From: Salminus brasiliensis
Taxonomy: Eukaryota > Chordata > Actinopteri > Characiformes > Bryconidae
Direction: 5' to 3'
DNA length: 64,000 nt
Assembly (NCBI RefSeq): GCF_030463535.1
Contig: NC_132878.1
Span: forward strand, 90,257,507 to 90,321,506
Positions 1 to 11,640 of the stretch are shown one piece after another. The notes under the pieces are model-generated. The model ran no database searches. It worked only from the letters and a program-made list of their open reading frames with translations, and was not told the DNA's origin. How positions within the stretch are numbered: position 1 is the first letter of the stretch; each line of letters opens with the position of its first letter. A program made the translations under genes and the position numbers.

Positions 1-2227
1 ATATAAAACTCCTACTAGCTCTTCATTTACATTTGTGCTATTTTTGGTGCCGCTATTAGACATGGATTCATTCAATCTGTTTAGCACATTTAGTTTAGTA
101 GTATGTGGTTAGTTTGCACCTTTAAAGTTACTTTCATGTAAAAAAATCTCTTAATTGTATCTAGTAAGGTATTTCTTTTTTAAATTATACACACACACTC
201 ACATAGATAGATATAAATATACAGCCCTACATTATCAGTTTCTCTATTATTATATACTATTTATAGGCAATGTGTTCAACTGAATTGTTGATATTTTTTG
301 GTTTATTTTCGCTTTCATAGGCTTATTTGCTTTTGACAACTGTTATTATATGTAAAAGGGCTTATATACATTTATTATATAAAATTATTTTATAAAATAG
401 GCTTTATAACTGCTGTTACCACTATTTTATTGGATACTGTTGATCTCTAAGATAATCTAATAATAATAATAATCTTCTGTATATTTATGTATTTAAATAC
501 AAGTGTGTGAATTATTATGTATGTACATTGATCTAAAAAAACTAAAGAAGCAAACGTCAGACAATAAACATGTCTTGGCTGATCAACTATATTGTGCACA
601 TTAAATTTTTGGCCAAACCATCAGTTAAGCAACACTGCAGGACAATGTTTTCTCCAGTATTGTAGGGTAATGATGAAAACACGTTACACAGCAGCTCCCG
701 AGAATTCCTCTTTTTTCCCCTTCCGGAGAGTTCTGATAACATTGTCTTTTGTTTGGGCCTGAAAAAGAGGAGCTTTGTTCTCCAGACTCCGTAGCAACCT
801 GAAACTGGAGGGAGGTACTACACCGCTCTGTGTTTACTTTCGTTTCCTGCCTGCAATCTGCAGTGCTGTTACTGTAAGACTGTACACTAAGGAGGAATTT
901 TCCTAATTGAGATTATATTATAGTGAAACTTGATCTATATTATATTATAGTGAAACTTTAAATGCCCTTCAGTCATTGCCTGGCAGTGTCATCTAAGTTC
1001 ATGTAAAGACAAAGTCAACAAGTCAATTATGCAACACGACTGCATTTGTGCAATTGACCAGATAGTGACACCCCTTTTTATACACCACAGATGGCTTTCA
1101 GAATGTGAATAGAAATTAAATTAAATTTTAATTAAAAATACATTTAAACATTAGAAATAAAAGTAAATGCATAATTGGTTGATTTGGGTGATTCTTCAAT
1201 GAGGGGAACCCTACATCCCTAGGTTATGAATTCATATTCTAAATACTTTATTACAATATAAATACATGACATATTAAATATATTATTTATTACACTACCA
1301 GAAAATTATGATTTCCACTTTTTCATGTTTTAAAAATGAACATTTTGCTACTTTGTCTTCATACCCAACCCAGACTTTGAAACTTCTCTGCTTCAACAAA
1401 ATAATAATAAAAAAATAATGTGTATTTTTAGAATACCTTAAAACATGCATAATTTATGTTAATATCTATTTAACTTAGTTTGCATATTTTGAACAATATA
1501 TGACAGTCACCAGCATTACTGTCATTACACTGTGTAAATTTGTGTGTATATTTTTGTTTTTTAGTCATGTTATTTATTGTATGTTTAAGCACCTTAAGGA
1601 TTGCTGCTCAATTTCATTGTACATTGTGCAATGACAATAAAAGTATCTCATCTTATCTTATCTTATTACTGCAACAACCTGTGATTTCTGTAAGGATTTT
1701 TAAAGGTAACACTTATTTATGTTATAACCAAGGAAACAAAGACTGACAGGACAGCATATTTAACTGTTTAGAAATGAAAGTTAAATGCAAACTAAACTTT
1801 CTAAAGCAAATATTCCCTGTTCCGCAATCAATATGGCTGTAGGCAACCATACAGAGGAAACCACGCTAGAGAAAACAGAAAACAGTAAGTAAACCTTTAG
1901 GATTTCTGTACTATACCAGTCAATAAATATAACATATTTAAATACTATAAAAGATCATTAACTTTTAAAACATGTAACCATTGATATGATTAAAACAACA
2001 TTATTGCTCATTTTTATTTATTTTTTAAGAACCCTCAATTAAAGAATCACCCAACTGCCTTTTTTTATAACAAGGTTAACTGCATTTGCATTCAATGTAC
2101 ATCCTATTCAACAGGTTTGAATCTTAAACCGTGAGACTATTTCCATCCCAAACAGATTTGTTCAGCTTCACTGCAACTAATAATTCTCAACATGCATACA
2201 GGATACAGTACATTACATCTTACTCAC
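1..2227. other. hpn intron: AT-rich, no further hpn exon seen
   Basis: Neither strand shows a block encoding the GDSGGP catalytic-serine motif or the other 3' protease exons. The sequence is AT-rich with short local repeats, for example a direct repeat built on tatattatagtgaaactt at 910-957. It also holds a LINE-type 3' end at 1545-1668. Confidence 0.6.
1545..1668 (+). mobile_element. LINE-type 3' end fragment
   Basis: The sequence ends in acattgtgcaatgacaataa followed by (ATCTT)n-like pentamers. That is the usual 3' end of an abundant fish non-LTR retrotransposon family. No coding part is visible. Confidence 0.5.
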
Positions 2228-2424
2228 CATTAAACTGCAGTGGTTTGGTTAGGGCCAGGACAGCTATGTCGCGGCTGTTGTCGTCAATGTTAGCATCCAC
2301 AAAGGGCAAGTAACTGCTGTGATAGACAACCGTTTTCACCTCAGCGATCACCACGTTCTTATGGATGGGCGTGTTGTAGATGGAACCCATCAGCACTCTC
2401 CACCTCGAGACATGACGATATCTC
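2228..2424 (-). CDS. hpn: hpn exon: catalytic Asp region
   Basis: This 197-bp exon has acceptor gttcacag and donor gtgagta. It encodes [23 protein letters not shown] and [17 protein letters not shown]. The Asp of RDIAVL is the second catalytic residue. The exon ends in phase 1, and no continuation is visible in bases 1-2227. Confidence 0.95.
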
Positions 2425-5400
2425 CTGTGAACACACAAACAAATAAGGATGAGGTCCTGTTTACACAGTATTTACAGTATGTACAACATGTATGTATATG
2501 TATGTATGAATGTATGTGTAAGTGGAATCTGCAGTTGTTCAGAAATGGCTTCAAGACACATTCCTGACTTAAACCTACGATCATCCTTCTTAGATCTACT
2601 TTGAGCTTCTTGCACTTTTCCACTGTCAATCCAATTAGTGTGTGACTTACTCAGGGAAGCAATGTGCGGCGCTGATGATCCAGCGGTCAGATATGATGGA
2701 TCCGCCACACTGATGAATCCCGTCATACTGCAGACTGACCTGCCATGGCCAGGAGCCCTGTCGGGCATCAGCTCCGCCTACAATACGCTCCTCAGGGAGC
2801 ATCCGACGCCCACATTCTGCATGAGAATACACACAGCTTTTCACACTTACACTGCTAACATGTTTGAAACATTATAAATATATTTTGTATATGATTTCAA
2901 AAGACATCTGCCTTTCACACTGTAAACATTTTCAATGGACCAATTGAAATGATCCAAGATTATAGACCAGGACCAGGGAAAATGCTCTTACACCTGTTCA
3001 TTTACGCAAATCTTGCATGTGTGTTTTTTTTTGTTCTATTAATGAGTTTGGACATATGCTTATGGTATGGGATGATAATGATTAACACTTTACTTGGATG
3101 GTCTATTATATATGCCTGGTAGATGCTCATCTGACATTCAACTAACATTCAAGTAAATGTCTCTTAAATGCAACTGGACTCTAAGTTGAATGTAAATGAC
3201 TGTCTACTGAATGTAAACATCCATAAGCCTTACCCTAACATTAACCTTTTAGTGTAAGAATTAGGGTTAGGTCAGAGTTGCATTCAATAAACATTTAATG
3301 CATATTTAGGTAAATGTCAGTTAAATGTCCGGTGAGTATCTATGAGGCATAATGAACCATCCAAGTAAAGTAATAGAGCATTAGTTCTTCTTCTGTCCAT
3401 AAGCTTCAAATTGTACGAAACTGCTCTAAATAATCTAGCACCTCCTTTTCTGCCTGACCTCCTTCTTCCCTACAACCTTCTCGCGCTCTCATATCTTCTA
3501 CTGCTGGGCTTCTAAATGTGCCATCATCCAAACTCTGTAGCTTTGGTGATCTTCTCCAGACTCGCTCCTCGACTGTGGAACTCCCTCCCAAACATGGTCA
3601 AACAATCTCCCTCTCTTTCCATATTTAAATCTAATCTCAAGACTCACTTCTTCTCTCTTACCTATGGCCTCCCTTCTGCCTAACTTGCTTATCTCCATGT
3701 CTACATGTAACAGTACTGCTGAGCTGATGTTCCCCCTACTGTTGTACCTGTATTGTTTGTGTGTCCAATGTTTCTATGTACTAATGATTGTGTGTCTTTG
3801 GGTTTTAGAAAAGCGCTATATAAGAATAAAGTATTATTATTATAATGTAATCTCTGATAACTTTGACTTTTGGGCTGCAGTTTAGGTGGCTTCTGATTTC
3901 AGCTAGAATGCCAGACCCCCTTGATAAGATGACAGGGTGAGGAATCTTCATCATGGGACACAGAAGATAGATATATAAGACCTTGACTGCAGCTTTAAAG
4001 GTTCTCCTCCAAAACACCACTTTTTGCCCATTCATCAGGAAATGTTTACATAATGTAAAAGGCAGGTGGAACTTTCATGTCATGAAAGCAATGGCATGTG
4101 ACTCGAACACCATATCTTACCTTGACAAAGAACTTCCACAATCTGTCCTTTTTCACATTTGCTGAAACAAGAGATAGGGGTCACTCAGAATGCCACGCAG
4201 TTACTTAGATTGTCTATAGTTTACTTCTTAAACCATCTGAAGACATTTCGTATTGAAATATCGCTCAAAGCCACTGTTAAATCAGAAGTGCATGCTTGGG
4301 TGGTATAGATAATCTTACCACGGATACAAGGCAGTGCTGATCTTCTTGCCGAACGTTAACTCACTCTCCTTTACACAGAAGAACTCATGGCTACTTTCAG
4401 AAGCACAGGTGACAGAGAAATTTATTGCCCTGGAAAGACAAAGGAGGGAAACAACAGGATCATTGGAGTTAGTAAGACATTTTTACTCAATGCCTTGTCT
4501 TATTGCGTGTCAAATCCAATGATTGTAGCAAATTTCCCCCCTGGATTCCCAGTTTGTCCAGTAAGTGGAATATTCCAGCAGTAAAAGTGCAGCTCATGTA
4601 AGTTCCTCGACAGTTCCTCATTCCAGAAGTATTGGCTGGAGCACCAACCATCATTCCAGAGAGCACAGTTCCACTGCTCCACAGCTCAATGCTTGAGGGC
4701 TTTATACCACTCTAGCCCACGCCTGGCATTTATCTGCTCCAGAGAGTCCTATTCTATTGGCAGTACTTCTCTACAGGGACTAGACAAGCTGTGATGGAGA
4801 GCTGAAATAACAATTAAAGTCTCTTGACTTGACTTGCACATCTGTACCAGCAATGGGTGCAACTTAAAGTAGCTAGTAGCTAGCTGAAGTGCTCATTAGT
4901 AGTCCACTATAGAGGAGCTCGGCTCTTTCAATTATGCTCTGTTATTTTCTCTGTCTCTCTCGTTGTCTGTGTGTCTGCTGTCTTAGTCTCTCCTCCCTCC
5001 CTCCCTCCCTCTCTTCGTCCTTACCTGACAAAGCCCATCTCCTCACAGCTGATGGCAGCCAGCAGCTGATTGGCGCTGGAAGAGCAGACATGTCTCCACC
5101 GCCGCTGCACCGAGTCAAACACCCGCAGCCTCTGATCCGCCACGCTCACCTGCACTGTAATGCAGGTTTGAATGAAAAGCATGCAGTGAAAATCTGAGAA
5201 TACTGTTAGTTATATATTATCTGTATAGATTCAAGAAATACAAAAAAGACGAGTGAGATAATAGCATCACAACAATACACTAAAATATAAAAAAGTCAGA
5301 TCAACTGATACAGGCCTGAAAAGTTTGACTTAACTTAGCTTTGTTCAGTCAAAGGTTTATATTGGCATTTCAGTTTAAACAACAATACATACTGATTTGA

Positions 5401-8400
5401 GCCTCATAAACATTAGTAAATGAGCTACAGCTGAAACTGATCAGTTATTGTGTATGATGTTTAGTCTGTGACTCTTTCCCCTCAGTCTGTTTATTGATTT
5501 GTTGATTCCCATCTTCTCCTATCACATGGACAGAGCCCTTTCTATTCTCAGACTCCTGACCATGTAAGGCTTTGGTGTTGATAGGGTTTGAACATATGTT
5601 TTGAACATATCTTCTCTCTTTTGACAAGCAGGCAGTTAGACAGTTACACCACTCTTCAGCTGTGAAACCATTTCTGTGTCCAAGAAAGAATGGAAAAGTA
5701 AATTTACTCAGAAGATAGTTTTTATGTAGTGTCATTTCACAGCTCAAATATTATTTTGTTTTTGAGTATAAAGTATGAAGCATAGAGCGTGAAAGTTAAG
5801 TATATTTAAATATCTAAGATACATACTGCAGAAAGGGAGGAGCTACATCACTGCAAGTCCTCCTGCAACGGCGGCAGGAGAACCTGCAGTGACCTATTTT
5901 GGCGTAGAAGTGCTTTATCACTTTCGGTTTGTATAAAGCGGGTTAGTATGTTAATATCTTGTGTACTAACCTGTCACATCTGCACTATAAGGAATATTAT
6001 ATAGTATATACCGTATAGTACTACTGTGTACTACACAATTGGGATGCAGCCTATGCAACTTTTGACTAATAGAAGTTGAGTTAACTCAAAAAAAAGGTTG
6101 GTCTAACCTTTTATTGTTTACATTGCACAGTTTATGCAGTTACTACACACTGGTTGCTGTTCCAGGCTCTTGCTCTATCCTTGGTTATAAGTAAACTGTT
6201 TCTCATGACACATGCAGTAGATCAGTGCTGTAAATATATGTACCTCCATCAAAGGGTCCAGCCCTAATTACAAACACAGATTAGTATGACTAACACTAAT
6301 CAAACACGTGGGCCATGTGACTCGGGCTCTTACGGCTCTTACGTTAGTCACTGTGGAACAAGACAGTGTTACAGTCTATTTATTTGTTCACTTCATGTCT
6401 TACCATCATATAAACCAGTGTCTTCTGCTGTCCTTAAGTAGGTTACTGGAAAACAAGCACATATGTACGCCATTAAAAACCCACAGTTGTGGTCTTAAAC
6501 CCATAATTACAGCAATAGGAGACAGCAACATTCAACAGCTTAAAAAATCTAATTAGTATGGCTAACACAGGCTGGACTATTGCTGCCTTAGGCTCGGACA
6601 GGATTAGTTTTACTGCTGTTGGAGGTGGAGTGACGTCTGTAATGTTTATGGTCGATTCACAGGGTATTTAGCTTTAAATGACAGAGATGGGAGTGGCTAC
6701 TAAATTAAAACATTGCTGACACAAAAAAACATGCACAAGATTTTGCTGAAAAACATCAAAAACATTTCATACAAAAACTGTAAAAAATTTAAAACAGGTT
6801 GTTTTTGCAACCATACAATAATATAAGATGATATAAACCTTTTAATGTAGGTTAGCACATACAGAGTATTTGCTGACCTATTGGCAATTCACATGGGGTT
6901 AATATAACTTGGTGTTATTTCCACAGTTCAGTTGATCACAGGTAAAATCCCCCAAACTCTTTACTGGCACGGGAGCGTGCAGTCTAAAAATGAAGTAACT
7001 GATTTGGATGAGGTGACAGTACCCCACCTCCCCATGTACAGCTTATGCTGTCCAAACTGCACTAGAGAGGGAGGTTTTCTTATTAAGTAATAATGTAAGA
7101 AACTTCATTCTTACTCACTAAGAAGGTAATCTTGTCACTGCAGGCCTGCACCGTTTATGACCAAATCACATGCAATAAAAATGAATCTGGCTATAAGTTA
7201 CAGAGATGTGAGAGACTGGTCAATTTAAAAACAGAACACCCTGAATGCAGAGTATCATTAGCTTGGGAATTCATAGCCAACCTAAGAAAAATTACAGAAT
7301 CTTTAGCAATTTCAGTTCAATCAGATTAGTATAACTTGATGTTATTTCTAAGGTTTGCTTCATGGCATGTAAAAGACAAGGTTTAGATACTTAGGTAAAA
7401 ATTATGGTGCCCCACCTCTCCATGTAAAACTACCCTTGTCCGGACACTAAAGACATGGACTTCATTGCTATAAACATTAACAAACATTTGATACCACAAA
7501 AAAATGAATTTTATGCTAGGTATGAACATGTGACTAATGACAGACACACTCTCGAGTGATTTTCCCAGGTCTGGAGCTCCATTGAAAGCATCTAACAACA
7601 GGAATGATCTGGTAGCATTGGAGGAGAGCTTCGGAGTAATCAGAGAACCTACAATATTTTCAGGCATGTTTCATTTTTTGACTCAAAATGTGCACAAGTC
7701 TCATACTCTAGTATGAGATGGATAATAGTCAATTAACTAGTCAATCAGCCTGCAGCCAAAGAGAGAGCCAGCAGAGAGCCATCACTGATGTAACATAATT
7801 GGCAGTTATAGGTTCTTCTCCAAGATTGATGTTCAAAAGAACTGTGGTGAGACTGCTAGCTTTCACTTGTTCAGCGCTGGCAACATCATAGGAGTCATTG
7901 CTAATGGATGGGAATTGGAATAGACTAAATTGGGGAGAAAAACTTGTGAGAAACTTGGGGGATGCTCTCCATCCAGAAGAAACATGTCTGAAACCCCTTC
8001 TCCAAGCGTCCTTTAAATTCCATCTCCACATACCAGCTTTCAAACCCACCACCACCCGGTCTCTTCTGTTCAACTCAGCCATATCTCTCAGTCCTAGCTC
8101 CACTTATCAGAGGGGACTCTGGCCTTCTAACACAAGCAGAACTTCTGCCCACTGTTCTGGGAGTTCCAACCCATCTCTTACATGGTCCAAATCTGTCACA
8201 AAAGATCTGAGGATGATGTCTGGGGATCCCATGGGCAGCAGATTTGGGTGTTTCTGCTTTGACCAATGCCTTCGTCTATTTAGGCAGGCATATTAGAGCC
8301 ATGGGAAAAACCCAGATGGTCCAACCCAACACATAGGACACCACTGTTGGGAGAACCACCCCATTTAGAAAACTAAATAAAACAAAACAACTCTAAATCT

Positions 8401-8638
8401 GCTGCCCATGGGATCAATATCCAGGAACAGAATAACCCCTTTTCTAAAAACACACACTGTGTACTCCCAAGGTCTTTGGAAGCAGACTTTAGCATCCCAG
8501 TGCTAGACTATACATTTCCCTGAAAGCAGCACAGCAGCATGTCTCACCCAGGGCCCAGATAGCAGCTCCCAGTGCACCCAGTATGACCACAGTCAAACCC
8601 ACAGCAATGGCCACTCGGCATGGGCTACACAGGGCCAT
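2228..8638 (-). CDS. hpn: hepsin, type II transmembrane serine protease (3' end outside window)
   Basis: Hepsin is a cell-surface trypsin-like protease that activates pro-HGF and other zymogens. Seven coding exons were assembled here: 8638-8548, 6445-6404, 5154-5025, 4429-4319, 4161-4121, 2816-2651 and 2424-2228. They give 259 codons plus one base, with matching phases at every junction. Reading order: a very short cytoplasmic N-terminus, a membrane anchor (about residues 8-34), a stalk, the SRCR domain (about 45-138), the linker cysteine in ECGRR (C140), the activation site R149/IVGG (I150), catalytic His190 in SAAHC and catalytic Asp246 in SRDIAVL. The spacing from IVGG to His (40 residues) equals that of human hepsin. 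The S1-pocket and catalytic-Ser exons would lie left of base 1. The start ATG at 8638 is the first in its exon, but the frame is open upstream in that exon, so an earlier exon could add residues. Identity is near certain from family-specific blocks such as YHSSYLPF; the exact N-terminus is uncertain. Confidence 0.93.
2651..2816 (-). CDS. hpn: hpn exon: activation site and catalytic His
   Basis: This 166-bp exon has acceptor ctcatgcag and donor gtaagt. It encodes [27 protein letters not shown], the QCGGSII block and [16 protein letters not shown] is the zymogen cleavage site and the His of AAHC is the first member of the catalytic triad. Confidence 0.96.
3083..3374. mobile_element. palindromic MITE in hpn intron
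   Basis: The two ends form imperfect inverted repeats of about 70-80 bp: actttacttggatggt at the left and its complement accatccaagtaaagt at the right. The centre carries a ttagggttag motif. There is no coding capacity. Confidence 0.75.
3390..3845 (+). mobile_element. LINE 3' end (ORF2 C-terminus remnant)
   Basis: Broken reading frames resemble the end of non-LTR retrotransposon ORF2: a leucine-rich stretch, then a terminal block equivalent to WNSLP...F.S.LKTHL. The element ends with aaaagcgctatataagaata and a (TAT)n tail. Confidence 0.6.
4121..4161 (-). CDS. hpn: hpn micro-exon: end of SRCR domain
   Basis: This 41-bp exon has acceptor tgtttcag and donor gtaaga. It encodes [13 protein letters not shown], matching the CPRGRFLAAICQ segment of human hepsin. 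It joins the next exon as CQ-ECGRR, which carries the cysteine that ties the SRCR domain to the protease. Confidence 0.9.
4319..4429 (-). CDS. hpn: hpn exon: SRCR domain, second half
   Basis: This 111-bp exon has acceptor ctttccag and donor gtaaga. It encodes [20 protein letters not shown] followed by a segment ending STALYPC. The EFFCV block equals GFFCV of human hepsin. The final Cys codon is split with the next exon (TG|C), giving the expected C-x-C pair. Confidence 0.9.
4615..4880 (+). mobile_element. non-autonomous DNA transposon, partial copy (family F1)
   Basis: It shares blocks with the near-complete copy at 46317-46786: ccagagagcacagttccact, ctgctccacagctcaatg and ctctagcccacgcctggcat. 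It lies in the hpn intron between the two SRCR exons. Confidence 0.65.
4990..5012 (+). repeat. (TCCC)n short tract
   Basis: A short run of tcccTCCC tetramers sits just beyond the donor side of the first SRCR exon of hpn. Confidence 0.8.
5025..5154 (-). CDS. hpn: hpn exon: SRCR domain, first half
   Basis: The acceptor is ttacag and the donor gtaagg; length 130 bp. It encodes [15 protein letters not shown]..., a WRHVC block and [10 protein letters not shown], which match the first half of the hepsin scavenger-receptor cysteine-rich domain. Both cysteines of that half (in HVCSS and ISCEE) are present. Confidence 0.92.
5385..5690 (-). mobile_element. tRNA-derived SINE-like element (family S1)
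   Basis: It matches the copies at 9650-9905 and 9970-10250. Shared blocks include gtaaatgagctacagctgaa, a ctcagtctgtttattg box and the antisense tRNA-like start caggcagttagacag. Confidence 0.6.
6404..6445 (-). CDS. hpn: hpn exon: 14-residue juxtamembrane stalk
   Basis: This 42-bp micro-exon has acceptor ttttccag and donor gtaaga, phase 1 to 1. It encodes residues 31-44, [14 protein letters not shown], followed by the V that opens the next exon. It fills exactly the 14-residue gap seen when the anchor and SRCR exons are compared with human hepsin, whose stalk also ends in LYxVQV. The flanking exons would stay in frame without it, so skipping would give a protein with no stalk. Confidence 0.75.
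6885..7450. repeat. diverged tandem duplication of about 400 bp in hpn intron
   Basis: Two ordered blocks repeat about 400 bp apart. A taacttggtgttatttcca-type block is at 6903 and 7329, and an agtaccccacctccccatgt-type block is at 7018 and 7404. Spacers differ, so the duplication is old. Confidence 0.6.
8225..8415. repeat. perfect 21-bp inverted repeat with 149-bp spacer
   Basis: The left arm 8225-8245 begins gatcccatgggcagcag. The right arm 8395-8415 is its exact complement. It lies just downstream of the hpn anchor exon in the intron and may be the ends of a small MITE. Confidence 0.7.
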
Positions 8639-8649
8639 CCCTTGTGCTC
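8548..8649 (-). CDS. hpn: hpn exon: N-terminus and membrane anchor
   Basis: The acceptor (tttgacag) lies next to 8649 and the donor (gtgagac) at 8547. From the ATG at 8638 it encodes [18 protein letters not shown] and a further hydrophobic stretch ending AAIWAL, then one base (phase 1). Human hepsin likewise has a Cys-containing cytoplasmic start followed by a Trp-terminated anchor. The 11 bases before the ATG are open in the same frame, so they may be coding or 5' UTR. Confidence 0.8.
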
Positions 8650-8937
8650 CTGTCAAAGAGAAACCAAAGACACATTCAGACAGATGACAGAATCAGTCAA
8701 ATACAAGCCAAATCCTATACAGAATCAGAGAGCAATGAAATGATAAATCTCAATAAAATGTCCTATATGTCTAAAAAATCTGTAGCCTATACTGTAACAG
8801 TACAGCATCTACAGACTTGGTGGTTGTTGTCAGTGCCAGTGAAAATAAATGATGCATTGATATGGTATTTGTGGGCAGATGCCGATCTCTGATATTTTAA
8901 TTTGTATATCTGTATATTGTACATATATATTGTAGCA

Positions 8938-9133
8938 AGGAAAAACATGTATCTCCAAAATGGTGATTTTACAGGAGAAGGCAAAAATGTTCTTAACTTT
9001 GAATAGTTAAATAAGTATGGCAAGTACTTTAGAGCATTTCTATTGGTATAGTCATCCAAAACAGAGTTTAGACAGTTCAAGCTACAAGGTTCAAGCGATG
9101 GAGTAAACTAAAAATGGAGATACATGTTTTTGT
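8938..9133. mobile_element. MITE (family M2)
   Basis: The ends are inverted repeats: aaaaacatgtatctccaaaa at the left and tggagatacatgttttt at the right. A related copy lies at 54172-54370 in the opposite orientation. Confidence 0.75.
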
Positions 9134-9649
9134 ATTGGATAGTAGATATAGAATAATGTTTTACATCTAGTTGGGTTAACATTACAAAGAAATTTCAAAT
9201 TTAAGTCGGTAGAGTGACAAGTGCTTTAAATATTGCAGATATATTCAGAGTAGCCCAGCAACACTTCCAAAATACTACTACAAATACTTAAATATCGGTT
9301 TGAAATATAATTCAAATCATTAAATATCGGCTTGAAGTATCGTTCAAATCTGCTGATACCGACATGAATCTAATATCATTGTACATCCCTAGTGATTGGA
9401 CTGCAACTAGAGCTGCAGCCCCATAATGCTCCCATGTTGTTGTTGCTGAAGAAGTGTGAACATACATTCAGACCTGTACTCAAATGAGTTACAATGACAG
9501 GTGACTGACAAGAGCAACAAGGGTTGAACAAATTGTTTGCTCAACTGGCAGTGCATGATAAAATTGGGCATATGGAAATTTTTCACAGCGGTCGATTTGT
9601 CATTTTCGGTTATTTTCTTTTCTTTGCATTTGATTTTGGTCAACAATAC

Positions 9650-9905
9650 ATATTAAATCGAGCCTCAAAAACATCAGTAAATGAGCTGTAGCTGAAGCTG
9701 ATTGAATACTGGATAAGAAGTTTAATCTGTGGCTCCTCCCCCTCAATCTGTTTACTGCAGGTTTGAACTCCTCCTTTCACGTGACATCTCCAGACATAGA
9801 AAGGTTTTGACAATGGAGCGCTGAGCCCTTGCTGGGATTTGAACATATAATCTCCTTACATTTAATGACCAGCGGTTAGACTGTAGGGCCGGTCTAGAGC
9901 TGTGA
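9650..9905 (-). mobile_element. tRNA-derived SINE-like element (S1), left arm of an inverted pair
   Basis: It contains the blocks atgagctgtagctgaagctg, ccctcaatctgtttactg and tgctgggatttgaaca (an antisense B-box-like segment). The copy at 9970-10250 lies in the opposite orientation about 65 bp away. Confidence 0.65.
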
Positions 9906-9969
9906 AATTAAAGCAAAGAGCAAATTTTGAATTCCATTCATAATAAAGACATGTGCATGGTTTTATAAC

Positions 9970-10250
9970 TCTAGAGTGGTGCAATTGTCTAACTGCTTGC
10001 TTGTCAAGAGACAGGAGATCATAAGTTCAAACACCACTGCCCTTAATGGTCAGGAGCCGATAGTAAGAATACGAAGACCTCGGCCCATGTGATGGGGGGA
10101 GTTCTAACCTGCAGAGGGGAATAAACAGTAAACAGATTGAGGGGGAGGAGCCACAGACTAAACATCTTACACAGTATTTAATCATAAAGTTTCAGCTCAT
10201 TGATTATTTTCTTTCAAGGGTTAACTCAGGTATTGTTGACCAAACCGAGA
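9970..10250 (+). mobile_element. tRNA-derived SINE-like element (S1), right arm of an inverted pair
   Basis: It starts with an A-box-like segment, gagtggtgcaattgtctaac, and a B-box-like segment, aagttcaaacacc. Its body, cagtaaacagattgaggggg, is the complement of the 9650-9905 element. Confidence 0.65.
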
Positions 10251-10740
10251 TGCAGAAATAAAAATGTGAGTTATGAGAATTTCTGACTAAAGATTAGTTA
10301 AAAACACTCAGCTGATTTAGAAGGCACAACTACAACATTTAGACATCACATAAGAGGGGATTAAACAACATAATTATTAGTCTATGCTCTGCATGAAGCG
10401 GTAATATCCTGTTAATGTTGAAACAAAACCTTCACAGGAGGAAGATCTGATTGGTATTGGTCTGCTGTTTCTATTTATTTTTTGTTTTGGCAGAAATGAT
10501 CTTTAAAATGCTCTACATAACAGCACAGGTAAGGCATACTTAACATTATGGACAACACCTAAAAGACACATATTAATAATACAGAGAAATAAATTTGCCC
10601 TGAAAGCCAGAGACTCCAGCAGGCAGAGCATGATGAAGCTCACTTACTACCGCAGAGAGAATAAGATCAATAGTCCAAAGTCAGCACTTCCATGGACACA
10701 AAGCAAACTGAGGATTTAATACCTGTGCCATGTTCTACTC

Positions 10741-10742
<2 letters not shown>

Positions 10743-10793
<51 letters not shown>
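10743..10793 (+). repeat. (CT)n(CA)n compound microsatellite
   Basis: An uninterrupted ct repeat runs directly into ca repeats. Confidence 0.95.
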
Positions 10794-10794
<1 letters not shown>

Positions 10795-11004
10795 ATCACA
10801 CAGCCCACTGCGAGTGTCAGTCTGTCCCAGGACAGGATTTGTGAGATTTGGCCATGGGGTTGGTCAGTTACATAAAGAATCACATGCAGGTTGATCTAAC
10901 TTCCCTTAGAGATTTAATAAGATTTTAATGAGATGCTTTAGGTCAGTATAGCTGACCACTACTTCATATGATATCCTAAACATCAGGAGAATTATAGGAT
11001 AATT

Positions 11005-11380
11005 AAACATGAACCTGTTGGCACTATGCTGCCTAATGCCGGGTGTGGGCTAGAGGGGTAAAAAGCCCCCCAGCATTGAGCTGTGGAGCGGTGGAACTGT
11101 GTTCTCTGGAATGATGGTTGGTGCTCCAGCCAATACTTTTGGGATGAGTTGGGTAGCTTTGATGATGAGGTGGGGTGGTGATCATCCTTCAGCCTGACCT
11201 CACTAATATTCTTGTCACTGAATGCAATCAAATCCTCACAGCAATGCTCCTCCAAAATCTAGTAAAAGCCTTTTCTGGCAGCAGAGACAAAAGAGCACTG
11301 AACTCTTTTTAATGCCCTTGATTTCGGTAGAAACAATGAATGAGCAGGTGTCCCAAAACTTTTGTCCATATAATGTATGT
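11005..11380 (-). mobile_element. non-autonomous DNA transposon (F1), antisense copy
   Basis: It reads as the complement of the 46317-46786 element: ccccagcattgagctgtgga, ctgtgttctctggaatgatg, and a terminal caaaacttttgtccatataa. Confidence 0.75.
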
Positions 11381-11439
11381 CAGAGTAGGGCTCAGTACAG
11401 ACATGCCTATTTGTAGCAAAAAATGCCTCCTGTGCCCAT

Positions 11440-11640
11440 ATGCTAGCCCATGTTAAAGCAGCAGAGTAATGTTACAGGATTTTACACAGATATGACTCAG
11501 GTTAGGCAGCTTTAGGCGGCTCCACCCATGTGCTATAGTGCAGTAGCTGCGCTCCGGCCTGAGGTAAAATGATAGGGACGCTATTCTTCCTGTTACAAGC
11601 TGCTATTTTAAGGTAAAACTGCTACAAAATGTTGCTGTTG
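11440..11640 (+). mobile_element. MITE-like repeat (family F2)
   Basis: It shares cagcagagtaatgttacagg, a gctccacc...gtgcagtagc block and gctgctattttaagg with 60560-60850 and with parts of 43385-43470 and 44880-45410. There is no coding content. Confidence 0.55.

Noticed and set aside
2131-2877. Plus-strand frames opposite the hpn protease exons
   Set aside because: They are antisense shadows of the minus-strand hepsin exons.
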